Positions 48,401-63,069 of a stretch of 64,000 nt of DNA are shown here, one piece after another; positions within the stretch are counted from its first letter, which is position 1, and each line of letters opens with the position of its first letter. Source of the DNA: Botryotinia globosa (lineage: Eukaryota > Ascomycota > Leotiomycetes > Helotiales > Sclerotiniaceae); NCBI GenBank assembly GCA_014898425.1, contig RCSZ01000012.1, positions 248,001-312,000 of the forward strand, read 5' to 3'. The position numbers were made by a program, and so were the translations under genes. Below the pieces are notes generated by a model. It was not told the DNA's origin. It ran no database searches and saw only the letters and a list, made by a program, of their open reading frames with translations.

Positions 48401-51400
48401 TTAAGGATCTTTTTGTATAGAATCTCAATCTTCTTTATAATATCTTTAATAAAGTTTTTATTAATAAACAATGAGGGCGATTTCAAATTAAACCCTAATT
48501 TATATTAGTTAATAACTCTATAAAGCTTTTTATTGTTTTTGATTTTATTTATAATATTTTTTCAATAATTATATTTTATTTATTGGATTACTTTATAGAA
48601 AATTCAAGTTATTTAAAGAATATCCTTGTTTGAAGTATTATATTTGTAGAAATAATTCTAATATATCTTCTTATATTCAGAGGTTTATTACAATATAATT
48701 TTATTATTTTTTTTATTAAATTTGTTAATTATATAAATAACAGTATTTATTATTGCTATAAAATTTATTATATATATTTCAATTACAATTTTATTTATAA
48801 AAGAAAAGGGATTAGAAAGGTAAACTATATTAATATATATTAAATCAAATAGTTTTCCCAATTTCATCTTTAAAATCCTATAATAATATTATTCCAACAA
48901 AATTATACCCCATTCTGAAATAATAATGATTTGTATTTTATAATTCGAATTATTATATATATCTTTTTTAATAATAATCCTAATAAAAGAGATATTTGAA
49001 AAAATAAGATTAATAATATAATCAATTTTATATATAGATTTATTAAAGATATCAATAAAGTTTATATCACTATTACTAAATTAATATATTAAATTCAAAC
49101 CTTTATATCTGAATTACATCTTTGATTTGAATATATAATATTAAATATTGAAATCGCTTTTTATTAAATATCAAGATAATAAAATCAAATATAATATATA
49201 ATCAATTGCCTTATTATTACTCGATTAATAATACAAATTGAATATAACATTTCTATTTATATTAATTTAAAAAAGATTTTTATTATATATAAAATAATAT
49301 TGTTATATATATAAACCAATGTTTTTGTATATATATATCATAATCCAAAGATAATCTAATTCTTTAGGATTTTCAAAATCCTAGAAGTTTATTAGAATAT
49401 AACAATTATAATTTGAATAGTTTTGAATCTATATATTAATAGCTATTCAAAATTCTTAAATATATATAATATCGATTTATTGAATATGAAAGATTACAAG
49501 AATTATTATATATACAAAAATGTTTTTGCTAATATTAATCTAATAAATCTATAAATTATATTATTAGATTTATTAATTACAAATTCTATTATAGAATTTA
49601 TTATATTATATTGATATTAATAAAATGTTTTTTCAAAATCGAATATACTAAGTTTATTAGAGTTTTATATATAATAAAAAGTATTCTTATTTTTTTTTAT
49701 ATTTTTTTTTAGATATAATCTAAAAATCTTTATTCAAAAAAAAAAAAAATATCTAGATTATAATTATAAAAGCTTATATTTAGATTACAGTTATAAAAGT
49801 TTATATTTGATTTCAAATTAAAATCTAATTAATAATAGAAATAGATTCAGTTTATTTATATTAGATAATAATAATATTATATTTATATTTATTGATAGAT
49901 TTTGTAATTATAATTATAGGAGTATTAAATATTTCTATTTTAAGGATTTTAGTGGATATATTAGCTATTTTGTATTAAATCTCTTTTATTTTCTGAATAA
50001 TTTTGAATTTGTTTTTAATAAGGAATATTATAATATTATTTTTGTATTAAAAGATAGTAGAGTATTTGTTATATTCAGTTTTGAATAAATCATAACAATT
50101 AGTATATTTGAATAATATTATATAATTAATATTTATTAATTCTTTATATATATTTATTCAATAATTGTAATAGATATAGAAAAAGAATTAATTATATTTG
50201 AAAAAGAAGTAGTATTCTTAATAATCTAGATTGTATTGAATTATAATATATTTCTTTTCAATTAGTTTAAAAGAGCTATTAATATTAAAAAAAGTAAAAA
50301 AACAGATTGTTTTAATAAATAAAATAATTCAAATAATTTTATTGGAATACTTATTAACTCTATAATTAAAGGATTTGATAATAATTAAATACTTTTTTGT
50401 TTATATAAAGATTTTACTAAAAATAAAAGCTTTATTTATTATAATTACCCTATTATTTAGATTTATAAAGAAAATAGGGACTTCTACAATTATATAATTA
50501 TATTAAATCTCTAAAATAATTAGGGATATAGTATTTAATATTTGTAATATTTTTTATCAATTATATTTATTATAAAGCAAATTGCAAATATTATTAATTA
50601 TAAAGGTAATAACTCAATTTATAATTATAAACAAAATTGTTGGAATATTAATTAAAAAAAGGCTTTTGATAATTTCTATAAAATATTATTAAAAAGCGAA
50701 AATAAAGAATTAATTAAATAAAACCAAAGGCTTATATTTAGTAAGCAATTTTCAATTCTAATATTAAATATAATTCGAAATAGAACTTTTTTTTAATATA
50801 AAATTATAAAAGATTTTTTTGAATTATATATTTTTAGATTTGAAAAGTATATTGTTTCTAATATTATTTATATTATCAAACTTAGTTATTTTTACAAAAG
50901 TTTTAAAACTAATAATAAATATAATATAAATAAAAAATTAAATACAAATATCAAAAAATATAAAGGGAATAATAATATCAATAAAAATAATAATAGTTAC
51001 AAAATTAATTATAAAGCTAATAAATTCTTTTATAAAAGCTATATTAAATATATTTATATAGAATATTACAAAAATATTAAATAATATTACAAGATTTGTA
51101 ATAACCATATATTTACTTTTTATATTATATTTAAAAATATTAAGCTGCTTTTTAATAATATTTGATATATTCGAAATAATATTTTGATTATAATAATTGA
51201 CTTCAAAAAAGAAAAGTATTTGAATATTTATTCTATTTCTTTTTTTTTTAATTATATAAGATTGATTAAAATTAGATAGGGATTATAGATCCAATAAATA
51301 TATAAATCTAAAGTTTAGTAATTGCAAAAAGCGATCCAATATTATAAATCTGCCACCCAGCAATATTGTTATAAAAGCAATTATTGAATTAAATGAAAGA

Positions 51401-51485
51401 GTTTATAAAGAATATAGAGAGTTAATTCTATATAATAAAGTTGGAAATATAAAGATATCTCGATTTTGGAATGTTGTATCGATCT
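45480..51485. mobile_element. Probable old retroelement relics, not classified
   Basis: Six kilobases of heavily RIP-like A+T-rich DNA. No flanking LTR pair found. Weak protein-like traces on the plus strand: a gag-like lysine/asparagine-rich stretch at 50.6-51.1 kb, and a segment near 47.17 kb reading LYFDFIYKKGNDV that could be the end of a gypsy RNase H. These are suggestive only. Confidence 0.35.
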
Positions 51486-51487
51486 GT

Positions 51488-52133
51488 AGATTGTATATAT
51501 AGTATAATAGTAAAGCTTATAACTTCTATTGAATCTATTTATATCATATTTCTAATTGGCTCAGATTTGATTCGGAAAAGAGATGATAAATTTTAGGCTT
51601 TTAGATTTAATAGAAAGAGAATTAGAAAGAGAACTGAAAAAAGAATTAGAAAGAGAATTAGAAAGAAAATTAAAAAGAGAATGAGACAGAGAATTAGAAA
51701 GAAGAATTAAAAAAGATGATTAAAAAAGATGATTAAAAAAATAATCAAAAAAAAATTAAAAAAATTATTAAAAAATAATTTAAAATATTTATAAGGTTTT
51801 GAGATATTAAAGCTTAATTGTATTTCTAATCTTTTTATACAAACGAGAAGCTAAATTATTATTATTATTATTTTTATTTTTATTGTTATAAAAGGGTTGA
51901 ATATACCCCACCTAGACCAATGCACAAACCACCACCTCAAAAGCTTACAATCTCTAAATAGCTTCAAAATTCATATTCAATAAAATATAAGAATATAAAT
52001 CTTATTTATTTTTAGGATTCTAAAAGCTGTATAATACAAATATATAGATCCTAAGGGATATGAAAAATAACTACAGAAAGCGTCAGCGAATGGATTGTTA
52101 TTTATAGCCCCGAAAAGCCGAAAAAAGCTCGTT
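51488..52133 (+). repeat. Dispersed repeat with tRNA-Arg-like head (copy 2)
   Basis: Head at 51488-51535 matches the tRNA-Arg-like head at 37875 with G-to-A changes (AGTAAAGCTTATAACTTCTA). GATTTGATTCGG at 51567-51578 may be a decayed B box. Body contains AGAAAGAGAATT-type repeats, an ATTATT tract and a GC-rich end (TAGCCCCGAAAAGCCGAAAA, then AAGCTCG) that matches 8232-8330 in inverse orientation. A tRNA head, A and B boxes and simple repeats suggest a SINE. Confidence 0.6.
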
Positions 52134-55100
52134 ATTGTTATATTTTGATAATAAGAAATAAATTTATTATTATTTTATCTTTTTTAGATTTTAATTTGCA
52201 ATAATTGTATTTAGAAAAGATAAACTTTAATCTTTTTTTAGAAATGATTCAAATCTAGAATTTGATTAGAGATATCAATTTTTTGTTTTAAAATCTATTT
52301 TTAGTTATATAATTTAAATATAAATAATGTTTTTTGTTTATTTAATATAGAATATTTTATAATATTGAAGAATACAAATTATATGTTGGATTTTTGTAGT
52401 AGGGGAAGATAAAAATTTTTTTTATGATTTTATTGAAATAATAATTTTAAATTTACTTGAATATGCTGAGTATTTTAATATAATAATTGATATGTTTTTT
52501 TAGATGATATGTTTATTTTTAATTTTCATTTATTGGATGATAAAAACTGTAAGAGTAAGATTAATGATAATATAATATTTTATAAATATTGTTTACTTTT
52601 CATTTTATATTTTAATGTTTAAGATATTATTATAACTAGAAAATATTTATAGTTCATTAATATCTCTAATACATTTATCAAATCTCAAGTATTTATTGAA
52701 TCTATAAATCTATAAATCTATAAATCTATAAATCTATAAATCTATAAATCTATAAATCTATAAATCTATAAATCTATAAATCTATAAATCTATAAATCTA
52801 TAAATCTATAAATCTATAAATCTATAAATCTATAAATCTATAAATCTATAAATCTATAAATCTATAAATCTATAAATCTATAAATTTATGAATTTATAGA
52901 GATCCGATATTTCTTAATTATATTTTAATAATTTGTAAGTGATTATAAATCAAAAAAGTAAATAACAATATTTTTGAAAGTTTTGAGATTTGAATTCGAT
53001 TTTTATATTGATTAATATTTTGAATGAATTATGTTTTGTAAATTGTAAAATATATTATGAAGAGATTTTTATATTATATTTATAAAAAAAATTTGAAGTA
53101 AGTTTTTAGAAATGAAACTAATTAGTGAAAATTTCAAAATATAAAAGAAATTCAATAACTATTGAAAAATAGAATCTGATTTTAAAATATATAATAACTG
53201 GTGTAAAGTTTAGGTATATAAAATTGTTTATTCGAATAAACTTAATAATATTAATAAATTATTATAAATTATCAATTTTATATATCTTTGTTAAAACTCT
53301 AAATTATATAAATGATGAATCAAATTATATAATAGAAAAATATTTGTAATATTAAATTTTTTGAAAAAAAATTATTCCTAATAAGTTTACAAAATAAAAA
53401 AATCAATATTTTAATTTCAATCAAATACTAGTTCTTAAATTATAAAATTAAAATCATTCAAGTTTCTTGATATTATAATTTTATGATTCTAGGTTTCTTA
53501 TTTAATTTTAAAAGTAAATTTAATATAAACTGTTTTTTGAAAATTAATTTCTATATCCAAATCATATAAATTGTGTAGCTTTTTTAAAACATTGAAATTC
53601 AAATTTTTTTCCAATCAAAACAATAATTAATAAAAATAACTCATTTTTTTGAATATTTCAATGAACTTTTATAGAAATCTTAATTTTGATAGGATCAAAA
53701 TAAAAAACTGATTTTTAATCTTATTTTGAATAAAATAAACTTTAATAAAGAAAGGCTTTTTATATGAATTTAAAATATATTATTATATATAGATATAGTG
53801 ATTATTTTTATATATATAGAAACGTTTTATTTTGGATTAATTTATGTTGATAATATTTAAAAGTAATGTTTTACAGTACTAGGGCACTTCAATTATGTAT
53901 TATTCAATTTTTATTAAATCAATTATTCAATATTATATTTTAAATCTTTCAGAATATTTTGATTTATATATATATATTAATATAATGAAATTCTATAAAA
54001 GTAATTCAATTGAATTGTTTAGTATTTAATATGTTAGCTTTTTGTTGTGATATAAATTTTAATTTTAATTTCTATATTAGTTTTCAAATTTATAAATAAT
54101 TTATTATTTAATGTATTCCAAACTGTTTGTAGAGTATTCTTTAATTTTTGTTTAGTATATTCTAATTGACTTTTATTTGTTGTGATGTTTGGAAACATTT
54201 TGAAAATGTATATTTTTAGGTATTATCAAATATGCTTTATAAGATTGAGATTGGAATTATAAGGAGATTAGAGATTGATTAAAGGAATACTTTTTTTTAA
54301 AACCAAATTAGTATTTTATAAGCTCGATATATAGGAATATTATTCTATATGAATTGCTATCTTTTATTGAATTCTTTTCAATAAAGAGTTATTTATTTAT
54401 TAAGGATTTCGAAATAAAAGTTAGTATTATATCTAAACTTTTTATTTTCGAAATCTTTATTTATAATATATAATTTGTTTCTTTTAATATTATAAAAGCC
54501 TTTTTATATTATAATCTTTATATTTTATATACATTATAGATTTGGATTATATTCTGATTTTATTTCTGATTCAATATTTAAAAGATTTATTTTTGATTTT
54601 TCTCCTTTCTTTGTTTTATAAAGTATTTGTTTAATTAGAAAGTTGGTTTTTATTCTTTTATTATTTATCTTTTATAATTTAGATATTAAACTAACCTTTT
54701 AATAATATTTTTTTTCTAAGTTCAGGTTTTTTTTTAATTCTTTAATTAATTATTCTATAATTCTTTAAAATCTTTTTACTAATACTCCTTTTATAATTCA
54801 ATCTATGAATATTATTTATTTCCTGATATATCGATTTAGATTATAATTTTATATAGTATAATAAAACTTGTTTGTTTTGATTTATATATAATTTTTTTTA
54901 ATTTTTTTTTTAAATAGTATCTTTTTGTTGTTATGTAATTGATTTTTCTTAATAATATAAATGATAATTGATTTTTTGATTCCAAGGGTATTTGTAATTT
55001 CTTAATGACTATTATTTGCTTTTGTTTTTCCTATTATTATTTTGTAATTATATAATTTCAATTATATATAAGGAACATTATTATAATCAGTTAATCTCAA

Positions 55101-56334
55101 TAGAGTATATTATAATAATATAATTAATATAATAAATATATAATGATTGAGGGAATACATTGAAAAACGTATTTCGAATAAATAGGAGTATATGATTGCT
55201 GTAATTCATTTTTCTAAAATATAAAAGTAATCAATTAAAAGGGTTTTTTTAAAAAAGAAGTTTAATCAAAAAGTTTTCTTAATAATAGAAATAGGAATTC
55301 TATATAATATTTAATTAAAATATAATATCTTTCTATAATATTCTATATTATATATATATATTCCTAATATAAAAAAGCAATATCAAAATATAATTGATTA
55401 ATTTCTATAATTAATATTTATAAACTTTATAATTAGTTTTCGTAAAATCTATATTATGAATTAAAAATTTAAAAATTTAAAAAAAAATCTAAAATCTAAA
55501 ATAATTAATTATCTTTTAAAATAAATTCTAATCTAAAAAGAAATAGAAAAGAAATTTGTAATCAAAAAATATATATTTCAAATTTATAATAAAATTTACT
55601 TATTAATTAAACTTTATATTATATTATTATTCATTATATTAAAGCTTTTCTCAAAATATAATAAATTTAAAATCATTATATAAATATAATATTATAAACA
55701 AATAATTTATAATATTTCAAATTTTTAAAATGTATATATTTGTAATGAATCCAATGAGTGTTTAGAGATCAATTTTAGAATTCAAAGTTATAGAGCCAAA
55801 GAGAGTGTGTTATGAAGTTATGTATGTAATTAATTTGAAGTTTAGTGATATATTTAGTTTAATTGAATGTGATTATATGTATATTTTAATATTACCTTTT
55901 TTTAAAAAGAATTTATTTGAAATTAATTTTGAATAAATAATGTAAATATAAAATAAAATTATTAATTTTTTTAAAGAATTATTAATGTGTAATATATATT
56001 ATTATTAATAAATATATATTTATTATGTTATACATATTTTTAAAAAAGATAATAATAATAATCATTTCATTAATTGTTACTTTATTAATATAAATAATTC
56101 TAAAAAGATCTTTAGAATATTCTTTATATCAATAAATACTTATAATAATTTATTAATAATAATTAATTTCAATAATACTATAAATACTTATATATTAATA
56201 ACTAAAGCACTTACTATAAATATTAAATAATATAATAATAATAAATTCTTCGATATTATGATTAATATAAATATAATTTAAAGATTAATTATTAAATACA
56301 AACAATATCTAATATATAAAAAATTGAGGATATT
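52134..56334. other. A+T-rich block, no gene identified
   Basis: Contains an 8-bp satellite at 52695-52888 (separate entry). The remainder has no recognisable domain on either strand. It may include the 5' part of the second copia copy, if the copia element at 56340 inserted into it, but I could not find supporting gag sequence. Confidence 0.35.
52695..52888. repeat. 8-bp satellite, CTATAAAT x about 24
   Basis: Nearly perfect head-to-tail CTATAAAT units over about 194 bp, decaying at the right edge to TTTATGAATTTATAG. Confidence 0.97.
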
Positions 56335-56339
56335 AAATA

Positions 56340-56573
56340 TGTTAGTTCGAGAAGGATACGAAAGACATAGCACCCATGTAATGTAGGTTCTGTATATCTA
56401 ATTATATTCTATCTAAAAAACTAGCTAAATAGAAAAATAATAGGTCTTATATAAGCACTATTAAAAGAACTAGTTTCTTTTACATTTGCTTAATCCTTTC
56501 AATACAATAACCTTTATATTAGAATTATTTTCTTAAAATAAATTCTTTATATATAAATTCCCTTATTTATATA
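56340..56573 (-). repeat. 3' LTR of the copia element (234 bp)
   Basis: Starts TGTTAGTTCGAGAAGGATAC and ends CCCTTATTTATATA (before RIP, GTTCACACA as in the other LTR). Same length as 62096-62329, no indel; differences are transitions. Confidence 0.95.
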
Positions 56574-58417
56574 CTTAGAACTTTTTTTTATAACTTCAAT
56601 ATAATAATTTCCTATAGAATCAACCTTTTCCTTATATTCTCTCTATCCATTTCATTATCTTAATATCAATTTTATTTATATCAATCAAATTAGCCAAAAC
56701 CTAGTATAGCTTTTTTTTTATTATTATATCAATTGAATTAATCAAATCATTGATTTATACAACTTTGATAATCTCTCTTCTCTTATAAAAATTAATATAA
56801 TATTATAATATCAATTATTAATCTTTTCTTATTGATTATATCTAATTTGATAAATAAGTTATACAAAGACTTCGAATTAATATATAAAATTAATAAAATC
56901 TTTTTATTAAGAATAATACTAATTATTGAAGTAATTGTAATATTAATATCAAATCTTTGAATTAATCCATATAATTCAGATATCAAAATATTATATATAA
57001 TTCTTTTATATTTAATAAATAATTAATAAATAATATTAATATTATTATATTTATTTATTATAATAATCATATAGTCTATTTAAAATAAATAATCTTTATT
57101 GTTTGTAAAAAAGATATTTATAAAAATAATAATTTTAAATAAGTTTAGATTGAATGATATATAATTCAATCCTTTAATAAAATTCTTTTTTTATTATTTA
57201 ATATATTTGTTTAATATTGTAATATTATTTTTATCAGATTATATTATCTATATAATTATTAAAAAATCGAAAGATATTTTAGATTGATATATTATTGCAA
57301 TATATATTTCACAAATTTATTATATAATATATTGATTATATATAGAAATATATTTTTGGATTTTATTATATATTCTATAAATATTTATAGATTTTATAAA
57401 AACAAATTGCAAATTATTATATTGATTCTTTTAATTGAAATAAATATTATTGTTTTGGAATGTAAAAATGATATTATTAAATTATAATAAATAATTGTAA
57501 ATCAGTTCCTTACAATCTTTAATTATAAAATCAATCTACTTGAATTATTTATTCTTAATTTGTATAAATATATTGTTTTTTATAATAAATATATTATCTA
57601 TTTATAATTTTATAATATTAAATCTAATCCTTTTATTATTAATATATAAGAAATAAGGGTTATATATAGATTATTATATTTTAAGTTTTTTGTAATAATA
57701 GATATAATATATTCTAAATCAATAATTTCCTATTTTTGAAATATTATATAATAGTTTAATAACAAATAGTATTATATTAATAAATAAATCTATCTCCTTT
57801 AAAATATAGGTATAGAATATATAATATAAATTTGATATGAATTAAGTATATATTTGAATAATATCCCGAATATATATATCTATATTATTCTTTTGAGTGT
57901 TTACAATTAATGAAATTAGAATATATTAATATAATTATTGAATTGTTAGTGATTGTATTAAAACAATTGTTTTATTAATATTATTATATATTTGAATAAT
58001 TAATCTCGATTTATAAAATTTAATATTCATTCCTTTGTTTTTGATTTTATTAATAAATTGCAATTTAAAAATGTATATTCCTAAAAGGATATTTATTAAT
58101 AGTATAATTTTGAATATATCTTTAATTATTAATCTATTAATCTCCTTCTTTTTGAATTCCTTATATAAAATCAATTCTTTGAAATTAGTGATAAAATAAT
58201 CGAAATATTGATTCTATATATAAATTCGAATTTGAGATATGATTATTTATAAAAAAGATATTGGTATAAATATCTGATTGTTTTTAAACAAATCTAAAAG
58301 AAACTTTTTAGAATTTATAATATATATAATTAATATATTAAAAGCAAATAATTTAATTTTATTAGATTTTAATAAAATTACTTTATATCTATCAAGATAA
58401 CCTAGAATTTAATTATT

Positions 58418-58615
58418 TTAATCAATTTGATTGTTTTGATTAATTTGGTTAATTTGATTAATTTAATTAATTTGATTAATTTAATTAATTTAATTGATTT
58501 AATCAATTTGATTGATTTAATCAATTTAATCAATTTAATTAATTTGATTAATTTAATTAATTTAATTGATTTAATCAATTTGGTTGATTTAATCAATTTA
58601 ATTAATTTAGTTAAT
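58418..58615 (-). repeat. 9-bp coding minisatellite (INQ tripeptide) in copia copy 1
   Basis: About 22 units of the type ATTAATCAA on the minus strand, in frame after the integrase C-terminal residues (KFRFI...FYY). Many CAA codons are now TAA. It lies between integrase and reverse transcriptase. Confidence 0.85.
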
Positions 58616-61600
58616 CTAATAATAAAATTTCATTGATATAAATCTGAATTTCATAGATTTATAAGGTAAACTGAATATACATATCTTATTATTTATATTG
58701 AAGAATAAAAAAAACTCTTTCCATTTTTCTGAAATAATACTATTATTCTTTTTCTAGATTAATATATTACTATTCAATAATAAATTATAAAATATAATAA
58801 TTGAAGATTTGTTATATATATTTATAATTTCTTATATCTTTATAAAATTATAAATTTTATAAACCTTTATTATAACCTTTGAGATTACTATTATTTATTA
58901 TAGAATAATTAGTATTGAAAAATTATTTTCAATAAAACAAAGGAAAATATTAAAAATAAATAGAATAGATATTAATCTATCTGATTTTATAATATTATTA
59001 ATAGTTTTTATAATTATTTGAAATATAGAAATCTTTTTAATATTCAAATTATAAATTTCTTTATAAATAATCTTATAAAATCTATATAATAGTATATAAA
59101 ATCTTTCAACAATATTAATCAAATAATAAGCTTTTATAAAAACTATCTTTGTTTGAATAAATATTGAATCAATATATTATTAAAACTCTTTTTTAATAAA
59201 ATTGATATCTATATTATAAATAATATACTCTAATAATTCAATATATATATCGATTTAGTATTTATAAAGTTTATTTTATATATATTTCATAATTATATTA
59301 TTTAACTATTGAATAGTTTGAAAATATATAGTTTTATTAATAATATATAAAATAAATTTGTTATTGATATAAAAAACATTAATAAATATTATATAATTGA
59401 ATTTGAAGTTTTTATTAAATAAAAAAAACTTGAATCTATCTAATGATTTATTATAAATTTAATAATAATAATAAAACTTTATAAATTGTTTGATTGTTTT
59501 AAAATCCTTATTATATTCAAAGTATTTGAATACTTTATAAAATTTGTAAACAAATAAATATCTAAATTAATAATAAATTTGTTTTAATTCGATTTCAATA
59601 AAATAGTATTCTTTATTATTAATAAAATAATCGATTATATTCTAAATATTGATATTTTATAATAAAAATATATAGCTGAATCTTTGATATATAAAGTAAA
59701 TATTTTTAAATATAATAACAATATTTTCAAAATTATTATATTTGAATTTGAATTTATTTATATTCACTAAATAAAATAAAAATAAAATATTAGCTTTTAT
59801 TATATTCCATTCTATATTTTCAAATAAAAGTTTTATATAAAATAAATTGATAAAAGAAATTGTTTCAATATTGAATTGAATTATTATCTAATTAACAATA
59901 GTTTTATTATATTCAATATTCTTAATCTTTTGTTATATTAGATATTAATTATATTCAATAATTGATTTTTTGACTACTCCTATATTAATTATAATATCAA
60001 AAAATTTGTTATTATTATATTATTTAATACTTATAATAAATATCTTAGCTATCAATATATAAATATTTATAGTATTATTAAGAGTAATTATTATTAATAA
60101 ATTATTATAAACATTTATTAATGTAAAGAATATTCTGGAGATTTTTCTAAAATCATTTATATTAATAAAATATTGATTAATAAAATGATTATTATTATTA
60201 TTATTTTCTTAATTATCCTTTTATTTGAAATTTATTAAAAATTAATTATATTATTTTATAAAACTTTTATTATTGAGTTTGTTATATTTGGTATAGTAAT
60301 TTGTTTTAAATAAATCTTTCTTTTTCTAGATATATTTGTAATATCTATAATCTTTTTTCCTATAATTAGAAAAATAATAATCATTCTTATTTTTATTAAG
60401 CAATATAAAAAAGGGTTATCTATTGATATATTTATTATAAAGTTTTTAAAAAAAAGAATTCAAAGATTCATTATTATAGAAATATCGATTTATAAGAAAT
60501 ATCTCAATTATAATTTGTTTTAGAAATATCTTTTGATAAAAATCGATTATTTGCTTAATCTAATTAATCAAATTTGAAATATTTAAATAAGGATTATATA
60601 TTACAAAATAATATTTTAAAATGTTATTATATATAAATAAGATTTTAATATAATATAATTAAAAATTGTATATAATTGGAGAAATTGTATATTGAAAAAA
60701 ATACAAATTTATGATTATTATATTGAATATCTTTTAAAGATTTATATTGGAATTTTTTTTAATATAGATTTTGAAAGAAATATTATTCTATTTGAGGAGT
60801 ATATTTTATTAATATTCAGATTCCTTGAAATTGTTAATTATTATAATATATAATCTCTAAAATATATTAAAAAATCGGCTTAGATTTATTTAATAATATT
60901 TTCTAATTATATTTGAAAGTATAATTAGAAAGATTGTTATTATTATTTCGGATAATATAAATATTTTGTGATAATATTCTTCAAATATATTGATTTTTAG
61001 ATTAAAAAAATTATTAATGTTTTTATATCTATTATTATCCTTATAGATTTTCGAAAGGTTGATAAAATAGTAGTTTTGATTGTATTGATTAATATTATAA
61101 TCTTCCTTATAGTTAATATAATTGAAATTATTATTATTTTTATTATTCCTATTATTATTTCTATTATTTTTATTATTTCTATTATTTTCATTTTTGCTAT
61201 TATTTTGATTATTATTATTGAAGTTATTCGAATTATTATTTTTATTATTAGATGGTTTTCCATAAGTATTTAGATTTTTTATAACTTTATTAGATTTCAA
61301 TAAAGTTATTTAATTATCTAGCTTGTTTTCTAAAAATTTATTAGAAGTATTAGTAATATATTTATTTTAAAGAAATTTGATAGAAAGATTGATTTATATA
61401 TTGAATATAAATAGTTATATTCTAACTTGATATTCTCTAAATTATTTTATAATCTAATTATAATATTTCTTATATGAAAATACTTTTAAAAAAGTATTCT
61501 CGATATTTTTATCGAAATCAATATATACTTTATAATATTGCAAAATCTTATAAAAGTTATATAATATTAGTTTTTCGATATTTTTAAAGAAATAATATTG

Positions 61601-62095
61601 AGTAATATTAAAATCATATATAATCATTTTCTAAAAAGATATATCAATGATTTTTATATTTGAATATATAAATATTTTATAAAGAAAGTAATTATTAATA
61701 TAATATTCGATTATATCTCTAAATATAAATTCTTTAAAGAATTATTTGATTATAAAGAAATCCTTTAAAAAAAAATAACTTTGAGATTCCTTTTTGAATT
61801 TTATATCTTTTAGATTCTTTTTCTTTAAAACTATATCTTTTCCTATAAAAGGATAACAAAAGGTATTTGATATATTATTATAATTGAATAAAGGATTATT
61901 TAATAAATTTATATTAAAAGTATTTTGATAATTTTCTATAATCTAAAAAATAATTTGTTCAGATTTAGATTGATTGGATTGCTTGCTGGCTTTTTTAGAA
62001 TTAGTATTATATATAATGAAAATGAAAAAGTAAAAGTAAAAAGAAAGGTTTGGTTTTTTGAATAATTAGTTTAAATTTGTAATATCACTAATTAG

Positions 62096-62329
62096 TATTA
62101 ATTCAAAAAAAATATAGAAAATATAGTACCTATATAATGTAAGTTTTATATATCTAATTATATTCTATTTAAAAAGTTAATTAAATAGAAAAGTAATAGG
62201 TTTTATATAAATATTATTGAAAAAGTTAATCTCTTTTGTATTCGCTTAATCCTTTTAATATAATAATCTTTGTATTAGGGTTATTTCCTTGAAGTGAATT
62301 CCCTATGTGTGAATTCCCTTGTTCACACA
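62096..62329 (-). repeat. 5' LTR of the copia element (234 bp)
   Basis: Plus-strand start TATTAATTCAAAAAAAATAT; end GAATTCCCTTGTTCACACA. The terminal 45 bp are far less mutated than in the other LTR (TGTGTGAATTCCC retained). Confidence 0.95.
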
Positions 62330-62334
62330 AAATA

Positions 62335-63069
62335 TAATAAAATTATTATTATTTAAATGAGAATTTAGTTTGATATTAAAACGCATTTCTTTTATGAACT
62401 TATTTTATATAAAATTTTCATTTGGAAATATAGAATAGAAAATAAGAAAATTTATATTTCATTTTTATTTTGTTTAATAAATAAAAATAAATTTAAATTC
62501 AAATACAATAGTTTTGAAAATATTATTATTATATTTAAAAATATTTATTCTATATATTAAAGATTTAATTATATTTTTTTATTATAAAATATTAATATTC
62601 AAAATAAAGTTAATTATTCTATTAATAATAGAAAATATTATTTTATTGAAATCGAATTATAATAAATTTATTATTGATTTGGATATTCATTTTTTTTTAT
62701 ATTTTAAATATAATAAGAATTTTGAAATAGTTAAATAATTCATAAAGTTTTGTTATTAATATTAGATTTATAAAAAGTTATTAAATAAATTCAAGTTCTT
62801 TTTATTTAATAAAAATTTCGAATTCAATTATGCAATATTTATTAATATTTTTTATATTAATAATAATTCTATTCTATATATTATCAAAAAAACTATACAT
62901 TTTCAAATTATTTAATTATTAAATAATATAATTGTAAAATATATATAGAATAAATTTTGTAAATATTAAATTGATATATATATTAATTTATTAGAGTATA
63001 TTATTTATAATATAAATATTAATTTTATTAAAAAAAGTTTTAATAATATATTGTTTTAATATCTATTTA
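62335..63069. other. A+T-rich sequence between the two copia copies
   Basis: No recognisable domain. Might be earlier integrase sequence of the second copia copy, too degraded to read. Confidence 0.35.

Larger units (their letters stand above)
56340..62329 (-). mobile_element. Complete, inactivated Ty1/copia LTR retrotransposon
   Basis: 5990 bp with two 234-bp LTRs and a perfect AAATA target duplication (56335-56339 and 62330-62334). Coding strand minus. Domains in copia order, read through RIP stops: Asn-rich gag C-terminal region near 61.3-60.9 kb; decayed zinc-knuckle-like stretch near 60.35 kb; integrase end at 59122-58898 (NIVERFYILLYRFYKIIYKE); INQ tripeptide tract at 58418-58615; reverse transcriptase start at 58174-57935 (IKNKGMNIKFYKSRLIIQIY); RNase H at 56986-56792 (LYGLIQRFDI, INSKSLYNLFIKLD). 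Integrase before reverse transcriptase defines copia. Frame-ending changes are CAA/CAG-to-TAA/TAG type. Confidence 0.95.

Noticed and set aside
45480..51485. A second complete gypsy element on the plus strand
   Set aside because: Only one weak RNase H-like trace near 47.17 kb; no LTR pair or reverse transcriptase motif could be read, so it is left unclassified.
58402..58636. LIK- and LIN-repeat proteins on either strand as independent genes
   Set aside because: They are off-frame readings of the 9-bp minisatellite inside the copia element; the meaningful frame is the INQ one.
60890..61300. Asn-rich 136-residue protein as a host gene
   Set aside because: Position and orientation place it in the decayed gag of the copia element.
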